Numbered from the stretch's first letter, positions 1-10,105 are shown. The stretch: 39,749 nucleotides of DNA from an uncultured Steroidobacter sp. (GCA_946478975.1 CAMLEO010000024.1:1-39749); one strand, 5' to 3'. Numbers and translations: made by a program. The notes: generated by a model from the sequence alone, not told the origin.

Positions 1-412
1 CGATCTGCGTGAGTTTGCCACTGACCGTTCGCGTGTTCAGTCCGTACATCAGACGCGCGAGCTGCATCGTGATCGTCGATCCGCCGACGCGCGCACCACC
101 GGAGTAAGTCGAGAACGCGGCACGCACCAACGCCGGCGCGTTGAAGCCAGGATGCAAATAGAAATGCTGGTCTTCGTGCAGCAGTAGTGCCTCGACCAGT
201 TCGGGCTGGATCTGCGCGAGCGGTGTCCACAATCGATATTGCTCGTCGCTCGCGAGTGTGAGGCGCAGCAGCCGACCCTGACGATCGAAGATCGCGGTTG
301 ACGAAGCGATGCGTTGTTCGAGCGGCTCGCGCGGCCAGTAGCGGATGGTCGCGAGCGTCGTTACGACGCCCGCGAGCACCAGTCCAACAATGGCTACGGT
401 CCGCCAACGCAT
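1..412 (-). CDS. pbpC: Penicillin-binding protein 1C, N-terminal part (cut by window edge)
   Basis: The first 137 residues of a bifunctional peptidoglycan synthase of the PbpC type are present; the rest lies left of the window. The ATG is at 412-410. A short N-terminal membrane segment (about residues 5-22) is followed by the start of a family 51 glycosyltransferase domain. The EDQHFYLHPG motif carries the expected catalytic Glu (E80), and GGSTITMQLAR follows at about 110-120. The family polymerises lipid II in the periplasm. It starts 2 nt after the stop of the alpha-2-macroglobulin gene, the classic pairing of the two genes, so the two are probably co-transcribed and coupled. The glycosyltransferase identity is visible; the 1C subtype rests mainly on the neighbour. 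Confidence 0.9.
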   Translation of the reverse strand, partial: MRWRTVAIVGLVLAGVVTTLATIRYWPREPLEQRIASSTAIFDRQGRLLRLTLASDEQYRLWTPLAQIQPELVEALLLHEDQHFYLHPGFNAPALVRAAFSTYSGGARVGGSTITMQLARLMYGLNTRTVSGKLTQI

Positions 413-414
413 GG

Positions 415-3400
415 TTACGGCCGAGACACCTCGATGCTGCCCGCCGCCGAGCGGCCGACGACGCTGCGTTCGTACAGCGCTTCGCCATAGGCGGGCGGCA
501 CGACGTACTTGCCGACGTTGGTGGCCTTGATGCGATAAGTCACTTCAGACACGCCGTCGCCGACGTTCGCATAAAACACGACGCGATCCTCGCGCATGTC
601 GGCGTACTGCAACGACGCGTTGTTGTTGCTGACGCAGACCTGGCAGTGCCAGCCGGAGTAGCCTTCGCCGCCATCGCCTTCGCTTTCGCCTTCACCCTCG
701 CTAGCCGATTCGAACGGCGTCTGCGCTTCCTGCGTCGGCACGACCAGCTCGAAGCCGCCCGGCAGCAGATCGACCAGCGCGATGTCGTGATAAGCGCCGC
801 TCTTCAAGCCGCGGAACTTCAGATGCACGTCGACCTGCTGGCCCATGGTGATCGATGTCAGCGGCTTGCCGTTCGCGTCGGTGTATTCGCGCAGTACTTC
901 CAGGCCTTGTTTGATCGCTTGCGTCGGCGGCTTGCGGTCGAAGCCCGACTGCTCGATCAAGTAATAAGCGTTGAGCCCGGTCTCGTTGCCGAAGCGCAGC
1001 GCCGCCGCCTGGTCGGAGAACTTCACCGTCGGGAACAACCCTTCCGGCAGCGTCAGCCCACGCACCTTCTTATCCTTCAGCACCTCAGCGATGGACAAGT
1101 TGCGAGCCGCACCTTCGGTCGCGCTCGCGTACGCATCCAATGCGAGCAACGTAACGCCCGCGGACAGCGAGTGATACTCATCGTCCGTCACTCGCTTCGC
1201 CATGGTCGTGAACACCTCGGCCGGGATCGTGCGCAAACGCTCCGGGAAGTGACGTGAGATCACGAACAGCAGCATGCCGTCGCGAGTCATGGAGTCGTAG
1301 TACAGCTCATCGCTGGGAACAGCGAACTGCACGCCGCTGATCAGGCTCTCAGCATCGCGATCCTGACGCATCAAATCCAACGACGCCGCGAGCCACGCGG
1401 CGGTGAGATCTTTCTCCCACTGGCCGCGATAACGTTCGGTGAGTCGCTTGCGAGCAGCAGCAACTTCCGCCGCCATGCGCTGGCCTTGTCGAGTGAGCAG
1501 ATAAATCGCATACGCGGTCTGACGCTCCTCGGTGAGGTTGTTACCGTCGCGCTGAGCCACCGAGCGCAGATAGTTGTTGCCGCTGGTCACGAGATCGCCC
1601 GGAATCGGCTCGCCGCGTTCGCCCGCTTCGATCAGCGCGTGTTGCGCGTAGAGCGAAACGAATTCGACCACGTAATCGCCGCCCGGCCACAATTTGTAAG
1701 CGCCGGTGTCGATCTGACGTGAGCGCAGCTCGCCCAGCAGCGACGCGATGTCCGCACCGTTCTTGCTGCGCACGTAACCAAATTCCGCTCGCGACGACAG
1801 CAACACTGCCGGCATCGCCATGCTCACAATCTGCTCCGTACATGCGTACGGATAGTGGTCCAGATATGCGACGAAGCCATGCGCGAACTCCAGCGGCAGC
1901 ATCGACGCGCCCGCTTCGAGCGTGCGGAAGTGCGGATACATCTGGCGTTCGATGCGAATCTCACGTTCGCCCTTCGGCAGCACGCCGGCGCTGAGCTTTG
2001 TCATGAACGGAGTCGCGGGACGCACGCTCAGATCGATGTGCCGCCTGGCGCGTGCACGATCACCGAACGATGCGCTGAAGGTGAGATTCGCCGGACCCGG
2101 AACATCTTTCGCGCGCAGTCGGAAGCGAACCGAGCTTTCGCGGCCTTCGCCGATCGCCACGCTCTGACGCGCGTCGCCGACGACTTCGAGACCGTTGTCC
2201 GTTTCCAATGCGACGGCAATGTTTGCTCCCGCGCCGGAGCCTTCGACGTTGTTCGATACGCCGACGCTGACATCGAATTCATCGCCCGGCGAAACCGTCG
2301 TCGGAGCGTTGGGTGACAACACGAAGTCGCCGCGCACCAGCGTGCGACTCTCGTGCACACCGACGCGATCGTCCGTTACCGCGACTGCCATCACTCGCAG
2401 CGTGCCGTTGAAATAATCGGGCACGGTGTACTTCAGCTCTCGCGCAGTCGTGTCGGCATCGACGATGCCCGACCAATACGCCACCGGCTTTTCGCCTTTG
2501 CGACGGAACGGGTTCAAATGTTTGCCGAGCAATCCTTCGGCGTCGCCGCCCGGCGCTGCGCCGAGTCCAAGCTGCCGGAACTCAGGCAGGATCAGATCCA
2601 GGATCTGCGTCGTCGACACTTCGAGCGCGCGCTTCTGGAAGAAGAAGCCGAGCGGATCGGGCGTCTTGTACGCCGCGACCTGCAAGATGCCTTCATCGAC
2701 AGCAAACAACACCATGCGCGACGGGCGCTCGGCGCGATAACGGAATGTCAGCTCCTGCCCCGGCTTCACCAGCGTCGGCGCTTCAACGGTGATCGGATTG
2801 CGTCGCGCATCCACGTCGATGGAGAACGGCTGCACACCGTACGACATCGGGCTGGTGTAGATCTCCGACGAGCCCGTGTCGCGCACGAACGTCACTGAAA
2901 CATACGCATTGCCTTCCAGCCCCTGAGGCAGCGTGATCCGCTGCACCGAGCTGGTCGTCGAGGTCTTGAACCACTTCCACGCATACACGCGCTCGCGTTC
3001 GATGGTGATCAAGCCCGCGCCTTCATACGGCGCGCGAATCGACACTTCGACATCTTCTCCCGGCGCGTAGTCGCGCTTCGAGAGTGTGAGCTCCAGTTCC
3101 GCGTTCTTTTCGAGCGCGCGAGTCACATTGCCTTCGCCGGCGACTTGATAGTCGAAGCGGGCGAGCTGCTGGCCCGACGCATCTTTCACCACATACGCGA
3201 AGTTGCCGGGCGCATCGGTTGCCACCTTGAGTGAGTAGCCCGCGGTTGGAATGCTCAGCGGAGTGTCGCCGATCAATGTTTCCTTACGGCGCGACTCGTA
3301 CTTGTAGGTGCCATTCGGCTGGCGCATGAGCACCGAGACGAAGCGAGTTTCGAGGCGAGAAAGTACGAGGTCTTTCACTTCGGTCAGCTGCGCTTTTGGA

Positions 3401-6312
3401 TCGATCGCGATCAGGTGCACGGTGCGATTGCCATTGCGCGGCATGTAGCCGAGCTCGCCGTCCGCTTTGTAGCCGATCAAATACGGCATGCTGGACACGA
3501 GCTGCGCCGCTTCGGTCGTAACGCCGCGACCACCGTCGGCTTCGAAGCCTTGCGCGACCAGGTGCATGCGATACGTCGCCTTCGCGAAGCGCTGCAGATT
3601 CAACGCGAGCGTCGCCTTGCCTTGCGCGTCCGTCGTTGCTTCTTCGAGCTGTTCGCTGAAACCCTCGCGCGCGTATTGCGGATCGTGGAACTGATAATCC
3701 GGATGCGAGCGGAACGACGGAATGCTCGGGCTCAAGGTCAGGTTGGCGATGATGCGGCGATTCTCCGCCGGCGTGCCGAACAAGTTCTCCAGCTGAATGT
3801 TTGCTTCCAGGTTGTCCGGCGGCACCCAGCCGTCGGCGGACATTGCCGAGAACGAGGCTTTCATGCGCAGCCGGTCGGGCTGGAAGTCGCGCACCTGCAC
3901 GGTCGTCGAGCCGATCAGGTCGGCGCGGTATTGATCGCGCACGATGGACAGCGACAGCGTGTACGTGCCAGTCGGCGATGTTTCTTTGGTGGGCTGGCGG
4001 ATCTCGCCGAAGCCGGCCGGGCCCGGCTTGAACGTCTCGCGACGGATCAACGTGCCTTGCGGATCGGTCACCTCCAGTCGCAGCGGCAAGCCGGACAGAG
4101 TACGGCTCCAATCCTGGCTGCGAATCAACGCCGCCGCACGAATCTCTTCGCCCGGGCGATAGATGCCGCGATCAGAAAAGAGATAAGCCGACAGCGCTGC
4201 GTGATCGGCATTGCTCTCGACACCGCCGATCTCGAATCGCGACAGGTCGAGCGAGCGGCCGCGTTCATCCACTGGCAGGAACGAGCTGTCACCGCCGCGT
4301 CGCGCGAGATACAGCACCGGCTGCTGCTCGCGCTGGAAGCTCTTGAGATCCGGGAAGCGCACGTGTCCATCCGCGTCGCTCGTCTCCGTCAGCACAGGCA
4401 GACCGTTGCGGCCGATGATTTCCACCGCGGCGCCGGCGATCGGTGCGCCCGAGGCAATCGACTGCACGAACACATCTTGCGAGCCATCGACCGAGCGCTT
4501 CACAACCAGGCCGAGGTCCGTGACCACGACCAGCCGTGCATCGGCGAGCTGAGCGCCCAATGTTTGATTCCAATTATCGGGCGCGTAGGTGAGCGGCTTG
4601 TCCGTATTCGGATCCCACGCCATCACTCGCAACAGGAACACGCCGCGACGGTCGCCGGCGTTGCCGTCGAGATACTTGCCCAGGTCGACGGATTCGTACT
4701 GCGCCTTGCCCGGATCGCCCGGCTGCAGGCGAATCACGTCATAGAAACGTTCGGTGATGTTCGCCGCTTCGAACGCCCAGTTGTTGAATTGCGGCGTGCC
4801 GAAGCTGCCGCTGGTCTGGGTGATCAGGTGCTGCAATTGTTTCGGCAGCAGCCGGCCGATCTCGACTTTGATGCCCGGCAGATTGCGAGCAAACAAACTC
4901 AATGTCTTGTCGCCCGACATGGACAGCAGCGAGCCTTGATGCAGGATGCTCAGCTCGCGCGGAAACTCCGGCACCTGCATGATGCGTTCGACGCTGTCGC
5001 CGAGCACGTAACCGCCGAAGGATTTCAGGCCGGCGTCGATCTTGATGTACAGATAACGGCCGGGATCGGCCTGGTAGCGCAGGCTGTGCAGCTCGTAATG
5101 TTCCTGCTCGCCGGGGATCTGCGTGAGCTTCAACGCGTTCTCAGCGGTCAGCACTTCGGGACGGAAGGTCGATTCAGTCCACTGATAAGGTTTGCCAGCG
5201 CGGCTGCGCTCGAACTGCTGTTGCAGCCTGGCGTCCGGATGTTTCATCGGCAGCAGCCACGCGTGCACCCTCGGCGGCATGTCGCGCTCCAGGACCGAGA
5301 ACGAGGTGTTGATCAGGATGACTTGATCCGGCTCGTTGCGTTCGTCGCGCACGATGTCGAGCGACAGGTTCGATACTTTCAAGCTGTTCAGGCCCGGCAC
5401 TTCGACGCTGGCTTGCAGCTTGTCCTTGGAATCGTTGCCGCCGCGCGCTGCGTGCGTGCCAGGCTCGATGACGATCTGCAGGCGGCCTGCTTTCGGCGGC
5501 ACTTCGAGCTGCTCGGAGTGTACGAAGGCGTTGAGCTTCAGCTTGTCGTAGATGACGGTGAATGCAGGCTTTGCGAGCTCCTTCTCGATGGTGTCGGTCA
5601 CCTTGTTGAACATCTTCAGGTGCACGCGGCGCTCGAAGCTCTCCGGATCGACGGGATGCGTGAAGCTGATGCTGGCGACGACTTTCTTGTTGCCGGCGAC
5701 CACCGGGTCCTGATGGAACTCGGTGTTGGCGAGCTTGGCGACGAACGCCGGCGTGTCGAACGCGAAGTCATATTCCTTCAGCTTCACGTGGTCGGCGGTA
5801 AAGCCTTTATGGGCAAAGCTCAGCTTGTAATGCTCGGCGATCGGCCAATCCGCCGCCGGCTGGAAGCGCAGCGTGCGGTCGTCGTCCCAGAACCATTGGC
5901 CGGCGACCGACGGGCTGATGTCGATGCCGGTTTGTTTCGGGTCCACCGGGTGGCCGGCGCGCTCGATCGTCGCGGCCGAGGCGGAGAAGGTGACGACCAG
6001 CGGATTCGGCGGGCCGGGCGGCTCGCACGAATAACAAGTGAGGCCCGGTGCGGCGACCGTGAATTCAGTCAGGACCGGCTGCGGCCGATTCACATACCAG
6101 CGCCAGCCGAAGAACGCGCCGACCGCGACGGCGATGAACGCCGCTGCGATGAGGCCGGCACGACGCGGATTCGCGCGCACGGAAGTGTTCAGTCCCGCCC
6201 AGCCTTCGCGCGTCGCTCCCGCCGATTTCGCGAACCATCCCGGCGGCTGCCAGCTCAGTTCGCCGAAGATCGCGCGCCACGCGCTCCGGAGCCGTTCTTT
6301 GAATGCCGCCAT
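415..6312 (-). CDS. Bacterial alpha-2-macroglobulin family protein (YfhM-like), membrane anchored
   Basis: A 1965-residue protein of the large bacterial alpha-2-macroglobulin class, thought to trap proteases in the periplasm and guard peptidoglycan synthesis together with PbpC. A cytoplasmic N-terminus of about 50 residues leads to one membrane helix (about 53-70). No lipobox is visible, so it appears to be an inner-membrane protein and not a lipoprotein like E. coli YfhM. MG-type beta domains follow. The thioester motif CTEQ is intact, with Cys1491 (codon 1840-1842) and the Gln three residues on, so covalent capture should be possible. Two CxxC pairs lie near the ends of the exported part (C93/C96 and C1890/C1893). 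An acidic Glu/Gly/Ser-rich stretch precedes the second pair. pbpC starts 2 nt downstream. Long open frames on the plus strand here are composition shadows. Confidence 0.95.
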   Translation of the reverse strand: MAAFKERLRSAWRAIFGELSWQPPGWFAKSAGATREGWAGLNTSVRANPRRAGLIAAAFIAVAVGAFFGWRWYVNRPQPVLTEFTVAAPGLTCYSCEPPGPPNPLVVTFSASAATIERAGHPVDPKQTGIDISPSVAGQWFWDDDRTLRFQPAADWPIAEHYKLSFAHKGFTADHVKLKEYDFAFDTPAFVAKLANTEFHQDPVVAGNKKVVASISFTHPVDPESFERRVHLKMFNKVTDTIEKELAKPAFTVIYDKLKLNAFVHSEQLEVPPKAGRLQIVIEPGTHAARGGNDSKDKLQASVEVPGLNSLKVSNLSLDIVRDERNEPDQVILINTSFSVLERDMPPRVHAWLLPMKHPDARLQQQFERSRAGKPYQWTESTFRPEVLTAENALKLTQIPGEQEHYELHSLRYQADPGRYLYIKIDAGLKSFGGYVLGDSVERIMQVPEFPRELSILHQGSLLSMSGDKTLSLFARNLPGIKVEIGRLLPKQLQHLITQTSGSFGTPQFNNWAFEAANITERFYDVIRLQPGDPGKAQYESVDLGKYLDGNAGDRRGVFLLRVMAWDPNTDKPLTYAPDNWNQTLGAQLADARLVVVTDLGLVVKRSVDGSQDVFVQSIASGAPIAGAAVEIIGRNGLPVLTETSDADGHVRFPDLKSFQREQQPVLYLARRGGDSSFLPVDERGRSLDLSRFEIGGVESNADHAALSAYLFSDRGIYRPGEEIRAAALIRSQDWSRTLSGLPLRLEVTDPQGTLIRRETFKPGPAGFGEIRQPTKETSPTGTYTLSLSIVRDQYRADLIGSTTVQVRDFQPDRLRMKASFSAMSADGWVPPDNLEANIQLENLFGTPAENRRIIANLTLSPSIPSFRSHPDYQFHDPQYAREGFSEQLEEATTDAQGKATLALNLQRFAKATYRMHLVAQGFEADGGRGVTTEAAQLVSSMPYLIGYKADGELGYMPRNGNRTVHLIAIDPKAQLTEVKDLVLSRLETRFVSVLMRQPNGTYKYESRRKETLIGDTPLSIPTAGYSLKVATDAPGNFAYVVKDASGQQLARFDYQVAGEGNVTRALEKNAELELTLSKRDYAPGEDVEVSIRAPYEGAGLITIERERVYAWKWFKTSTTSSVQRITLPQGLEGNAYVSVTFVRDTGSSEIYTSPMSYGVQPFSIDVDARRNPITVEAPTLVKPGQELTFRYRAERPSRMVLFAVDEGILQVAAYKTPDPLGFFFQKRALEVSTTQILDLILPEFRQLGLGAAPGGDAEGLLGKHLNPFRRKGEKPVAYWSGIVDADTTARELKYTVPDYFNGTLRVMAVAVTDDRVGVHESRTLVRGDFVLSPNAPTTVSPGDEFDVSVGVSNNVEGSGAGANIAVALETDNGLEVVGDARQSVAIGEGRESSVRFRLRAKDVPGPANLTFSASFGDRARARRHIDLSVRPATPFMTKLSAGVLPKGEREIRIERQMYPHFRTLEAGASMLPLEFAHGFVAYLDHYPYACTEQIVSMAMPAVLLSSRAEFGYVRSKNGADIASLLGELRSRQIDTGAYKLWPGGDYVVEFVSLYAQHALIEAGERGEPIPGDLVTSGNNYLRSVAQRDGNNLTEERQTAYAIYLLTRQGQRMAAEVAAARKRLTERYRGQWEKDLTAAWLAASLDLMRQDRDAESLISGVQFAVPSDELYYDSMTRDGMLLFVISRHFPERLRTIPAEVFTTMAKRVTDDEYHSLSAGVTLLALDAYASATEGAARNLSIAEVLKDKKVRGLTLPEGLFPTVKFSDQAAALRFGNETGLNAYYLIEQSGFDRKPPTQAIKQGLEVLREYTDANGKPLTSITMGQQVDVHLKFRGLKSGAYHDIALVDLLPGGFELVVPTQEAQTPFESASEGEGESEGDGGEGYSGWHCQVCVSNNNASLQYADMREDRVVFYANVGDGVSEVTYRIKATNVGKYVVPPAYGEALYERSVVGRSAAGSIEVSRP

Positions 6313-6457
6313 TCCCGGTCACCCTTGACTCGAAAAACGTTATTTCGCCGCACCTTGCGGCAAGTTAGCCGCCGATTGTGCCGCAATGTGGCTGGAAAAG
6401 TGGCAAACCGATGATGCGCTGGGCGAAGATGTCGCCCCGCTGGCATCGAGTCGAACC

Positions 6458-6919
6458 ATGGGCGAGTACACCGCGACTGTTTACTGGCAGCGTCTGGGCG
6501 CTGTGTTCACCGATCAGAAGTATTCCCGCGCGCACGAATGGCGTTTCGATGGCGGCGTGACGGTGCCAGGTTCCAGCTCCCCGCACGTGGTGCGGCTGCC
6601 TTATTCCGATCCCGCGGCGGTCGATCCTGAAGAGGCGTTCGTGGCCTCACTCTCCAGCTGCCACATGCTGTTTTTCCTGTCGTTCGCCGCCAAGCAGGGT
6701 CTGGTGGTCGACAGCTACGAGGACGCAGCGATCGGCGTCATGGCAAAAAACGACACTGGCAAGATTGCGATGACGGTCGTGACCTTGCGGCCCAAGGTGA
6801 TCTTTTCCGGCCGCCAGCCGACGTCGCAGGAATTGCACGACCTGCACCATCATTCGCATGAAGAATGTTTCATTGCTTCGTCTGTCAAAACCGACGTGCG
6901 CTGCGAGCCGGTTGCTTAA
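6458..6919 (+). CDS. OsmC family protein (peroxide-reactive)
   Basis: A 153-residue OsmC/Ohr-superfamily protein. The superfamily reduces organic hydroperoxides with a pair of reactive cysteines in the cytoplasm. The two expected cysteines are present: C68 in LSSCHM and C137 in HEECFIA. I chose the ATG at 6458 (MGEYTATV) because family members start with this strand. The open frame extends upstream to 6386, but those residues do not look like OsmC. It is transcribed divergently from the alpha-2-macroglobulin gene, with 145 nt between the two starts. No strong Shine-Dalgarno sequence is visible. It belongs to the OsmC-like branch with the HEWRFDGG and SRAH motifs. The substrate is not shown by sequence. 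Confidence 0.92.
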   Translation: MGEYTATVYWQRLGAVFTDQKYSRAHEWRFDGGVTVPGSSSPHVVRLPYSDPAAVDPEEAFVASLSSCHMLFFLSFAAKQGLVVDSYEDAAIGVMAKNDTGKIAMTVVTLRPKVIFSGRQPTSQELHDLHHHSHEECFIASSVKTDVRCEPVA

Positions 6920-6976
6920 TATTGCCGCCCGCGTAGCATCTTCCGTTTGCCCGGCCCCACTCGCGTGGGGTTTCTC

Positions 6977-7600
6977 ATGACTGCGATTCGCATGAACACT
7001 ACTCTGACGCGTCTTTTTGTATGTGGTCTGGCGCTGGCGCCCATGCTCACCGGCTGCGGCGGCGGTAAGGAGCAGGTCTGCCCCGAACGCAACGAGCCGT
7101 ACCTCGCCTCGCGGGACAATCCGTTGCTGAAGGTGCCGGACGGCATGTCGCAGCCGAACCGCTCCGAGGCGCTGACCATTCCGGACGTGAAGCCGGGCGC
7201 GCGCTCAGGGCGCACCGCATGCCTGGATGAACCGCCGTCCTATTTCCGCTCGGCCGGTACCACGGCACGCTCACCGGAAGAAGTCGTGGCGAGTTGGGCG
7301 CAAGCCTGGGCAAACCGCGAGGCCGATGCGGTGATCCAGCTGTACTCGTCGAACTTCACCGCGCCGACCGATTCGGCCGGCAGCACTGCCTGGCTGGAAC
7401 AGCGTCGCGAGCAGGTCGCCACCGGCCCGGTGCCGGATTCCATGGTCGAAGGCCTGAAAGTCGAACCCGATGGAGCCGATCGCCGCGTCGTGACGTTTGT
7501 GCAGAAGTTCGGAGCCAATTCGCTGCGCAAGGAATTGATCCTGGTGCGTGAAGGCGGCTCGTGGCGCATCGTCGCCGAGAAGGTCGCCGAAGTTAAGTAA
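6977..7600 (+). CDS. Small lipoprotein with NTF2-like/Cds6-like C-terminal domain
   Basis: A 207-residue predicted lipoprotein. The signal peptide ends in the lipobox LTGC followed by a Gly-rich start of the mature protein. The residue after Cys is Gly, so outer-membrane sorting is the default expectation. The C-terminal ~105 residues (from SPEEVVASW to the end) look like the NTF2-like fold also found at the C-terminus of some L,D-transpeptidases and cell-envelope proteins. No catalytic residues can be named. The ATG at 6977 has GGGG six bases upstream; an ATG at 6992 is a possible alternative. It sits 33 nt ahead of glgP, with a small hairpin in between. A role in glycogen metabolism is not implied by the sequence; the two may merely be adjacent. 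Confidence 0.8.
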   Translation: MTAIRMNTTLTRLFVCGLALAPMLTGCGGGKEQVCPERNEPYLASRDNPLLKVPDGMSQPNRSEALTIPDVKPGARSGRTACLDEPPSYFRSAGTTARSPEEVVASWAQAWANREADAVIQLYSSNFTAPTDSAGSTAWLEQRREQVATGPVPDSMVEGLKVEPDGADRRVVTFVQKFGANSLRKELILVREGGSWRIVAEKVAEVK

Positions 7601-7620
7601 GGGGCTCACGCCCCGTTTTC
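7601..7620 (+). terminator. Weak intrinsic terminator-like hairpin after the lipoprotein gene
   Basis: GGGGC-TCAC-GCCCC (7601-7614) forms a 5-bp all-GC stem, followed by GTTTTC. It starts directly after the lipoprotein stop codon. The stem is short and the T run is only four bases, so partial read-through into glgP is likely. Confidence 0.45.
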
Positions 7621-7633
7621 TTGAGAGAGATTC

Positions 7634-10105
7634 ATGGCGCAGAGTTCTGCCATTCGTAGCACGGTGCCGCTGCGCCTCGGCGCCGTTCGGGAAGCGATCG
7701 TCGACCGCCTGGAGCGGACCCTCGGTAAATCCCCGGAAAATGCCACTCGCCGCGATGTGTACGACGCATTGTCGATTGCGGTCCGTGAAGAACTGACCGA
7801 GCGCTGGGTCGCCACCGGCAGCCGCGTCGCGCGCGCCCGGGTCAAACGTATTTGTTACCTGTCGATGGAATTCTTGCTCGGTCGCAGCCTGATCAATGCG
7901 CTGTCGACCTTCGAGGACGAGTTGCTGGTCGAAGTGCGCGAGACCTTGCAATCGCTCGGGCACGATCTCGATCACATCGCCGCCGAGGAAGAAGATCCCG
8001 GCCTCGGCAACGGCGGCCTCGGTCGTCTCGCGGCCTGCTTTCTCGATTCGCTCGCGACTCTCGGTTATGCCGCAACCGGTTATGGCATTCGCTATGACTA
8101 CGGCATTTTTACGCAGGTGATCGAGAAGGACGGCGCGCAGCGTGAAGTCGCGAGCTCGTGGCTCGGCTTTCACAACTTCTGGGAAGGCGGCCAGGGAGGG
8201 ATCCGGCATCGCGTGCGCTTCGGTGGCCAATGTCGCGCCACGCGCAATGAGCAAGGTCGCGTGCGTTACGAGTGGGTCGATACCCAAGATGTCTGGGCGG
8301 TCGGCTATGACTTGCTGATTCCGGGCAATCGCAGCCCCACGGTGAATCATCTGCGGTTGTGGTCCGGCCGTGCGATCACGCCGTTCCGTATCGAAGCTTT
8401 CAATCACGGCAACTATGCCGCCGCAGTCGCCGAGCAGGTCGATGCGAAAAATCTCACCCGCGTGCTGTATCCGGACGACTCCACGCCGCAAGGCAAGGAG
8501 TTGCGGTTCAAGCAGCAATATTTCTTCGTCAGCGCCTCGCTGCAGGATTTGCTTGCCCAGCACCTGGCGGAACGTCGCGCTTTGCGCGATCTGCCGAAGG
8601 CGATCGCCGTGCAATTGAATGACACGCATCCGGCGTTGACCATCGTCGAGCTGATGCGCCTGCTGGTCGATACATATGACATGGAGTGGGCGCCCGCGTG
8701 GAACATCACGCGCGAGGTGTGCAGCTATACGAATCACACGTTGCTGCCCGAAGCGCTGGAGACCTGGCCGGTGTCGTTCTTCGAGCGCCTGCTGCCGCGA
8801 CATTTGCAGATCGTTTATCAGATCAATCGCGACTTCCTCGAAGAAGTGGGCGCGCGCTTCCCCGGCGATCTGGATCGTCGTCGCCGCATGTCGTTGATCA
8901 ATGAAGAAGGCGATCGGCGCGTGCGCATGGCGTATCTGTCGGTTGTCGGCAGCCATCGCGTCAACGGCGTGGCGAAACTGCATTCACGGCTGATGCGCGA
9001 AACGATCTTTTCCGATTTCGCGGAGCTGTGGCCGGATCGGTTCACCAATGTCACCAATGGCATTGCCGTGCGTCGCTGGCTCAAGCAGGCGAATCCGCTG
9101 CTGTCCTCGCTGCTCACCGAAAAGCTCGGTTCGGCGTGGGAGAACGATCTGGAAGATCTGGAGCGCTTGAAGTGGGCTGCAGACGATGCCGATTTCCGCC
9201 AGCGCTTCCGCGCCATCAAGCGCACCAACAAGGAACGGCTCGCGAAGACAATCCAGAGCCTGCTCGGCGTCACCGTCAATGTCGATGCGATGTTCGACGT
9301 GCAGGTGAAGCGCATCCATGAATACAAACGTCAGCTGTTGAACCTGCTGCACGTGGTGGTGCGTTACCAGCAGCTGCTCGACGATCCGGCGGCGAATATC
9401 CCGGCGCGCGTGGTGATGTTTGCGGGCAAGGCGGCGCCCGGTTATCACATGGCGAAAGCCATCATCAAGCTCATCAACAACGTCGCGCACGTCATCAACA
9501 ACGACGCGCGTATCAACGACAAGTTGAAAGTGTGTTTCCTGCCCGACTACGACGTGTCCCTGGCGCAGGAAATCATGCCGGCGGCGGACCTGTCGGAACA
9601 GATTTCCACCGCGGGCATGGAAGCGTCCGGCACCGGCAATATGAAGTTGTCCTTGAACGGCGCGCTCACGATCGGCACCCTCGACGGCGCCAATATCGAA
9701 ATCAAGGATGCGGTCGGCGACGAGAATATTTTTATTTTCGGCATGACGACCGAGGAAGTGATAGCGCGTCGCGCGCAGGGCTACTCGCCGGCGGACGAAG
9801 TGGCGAAGCATCCGGAGCTCAAGCGCGCCATCGAGCTGATCGATTCCGGCTATTTCACGCCAGAGAATATTTTCGATTCCAAGGTGGTCAGCGACCGGCT
9901 GATGAGCCACGGCGAGCACTTCCTGGTGCTGGCGGATTTCGGCAGCTACCTGGACGCCCAGCGGCGCGTCGACGCGCTGTTTCAGAACAGCGAAGAATGG
10001 ACGCGCAAGTCGGTCATCAATGCGCTCAGCATGGGGCCGTTCTCCAGCGATCGCAGCATCCGCGAGTACGCGGACAATATTTGGGGCATCAAGCCGGTTC
10101 TGTGA
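7634..10105 (+). CDS. glgP: Glycogen/maltodextrin phosphorylase
   Basis: An 823-residue glycosyltransferase family 35 phosphorylase, close to the usual bacterial length (E. coli GlgP is 815). It cleaves alpha-1,4-glucan ends with phosphate to release glucose-1-phosphate in the cytoplasm. The PLP-binding motif EASGTGNMKLSLNG is intact, with the Schiff-base lysine at K671 (codon 9644-9646). EEEDPGLGNGGLGRLAACF near the N-terminus and ADLSEQISTAG just before the lysine motif are also diagnostic. The ATG at 7634 has a GAGAGAG Shine-Dalgarno sequence 4-10 nt upstream. It is the first enzyme of the run glgP-glgB-glgX-malQ, which supplies a complete degradation/remodelling set. glgA and glgC are not in the window. 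Confidence 0.97.
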   Translation: MAQSSAIRSTVPLRLGAVREAIVDRLERTLGKSPENATRRDVYDALSIAVREELTERWVATGSRVARARVKRICYLSMEFLLGRSLINALSTFEDELLVEVRETLQSLGHDLDHIAAEEEDPGLGNGGLGRLAACFLDSLATLGYAATGYGIRYDYGIFTQVIEKDGAQREVASSWLGFHNFWEGGQGGIRHRVRFGGQCRATRNEQGRVRYEWVDTQDVWAVGYDLLIPGNRSPTVNHLRLWSGRAITPFRIEAFNHGNYAAAVAEQVDAKNLTRVLYPDDSTPQGKELRFKQQYFFVSASLQDLLAQHLAERRALRDLPKAIAVQLNDTHPALTIVELMRLLVDTYDMEWAPAWNITREVCSYTNHTLLPEALETWPVSFFERLLPRHLQIVYQINRDFLEEVGARFPGDLDRRRRMSLINEEGDRRVRMAYLSVVGSHRVNGVAKLHSRLMRETIFSDFAELWPDRFTNVTNGIAVRRWLKQANPLLSSLLTEKLGSAWENDLEDLERLKWAADDADFRQRFRAIKRTNKERLAKTIQSLLGVTVNVDAMFDVQVKRIHEYKRQLLNLLHVVVRYQQLLDDPAANIPARVVMFAGKAAPGYHMAKAIIKLINNVAHVINNDARINDKLKVCFLPDYDVSLAQEIMPAADLSEQISTAGMEASGTGNMKLSLNGALTIGTLDGANIEIKDAVGDENIFIFGMTTEEVIARRAQGYSPADEVAKHPELKRAIELIDSGYFTPENIFDSKVVSDRLMSHGEHFLVLADFGSYLDAQRRVDALFQNSEEWTRKSVINALSMGPFSSDRSIREYADNIWGIKPVL

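Noticed and set aside
3415..6414. A 999-residue plus-strand open frame opposite the alpha-2-macroglobulin gene
   Set aside because: It is rich in Arg/Ala/His/Gln, resembles no family, and mirrors the codon pattern of the real gene. Long antisense frames are expected in GC-rich DNA.
7271..8983. Minus-strand frames of about 570 and 390 residues opposite glgP
   Set aside because: Glycogen phosphorylase is unmistakable on the plus strand; the antisense frames are low-information shadows.
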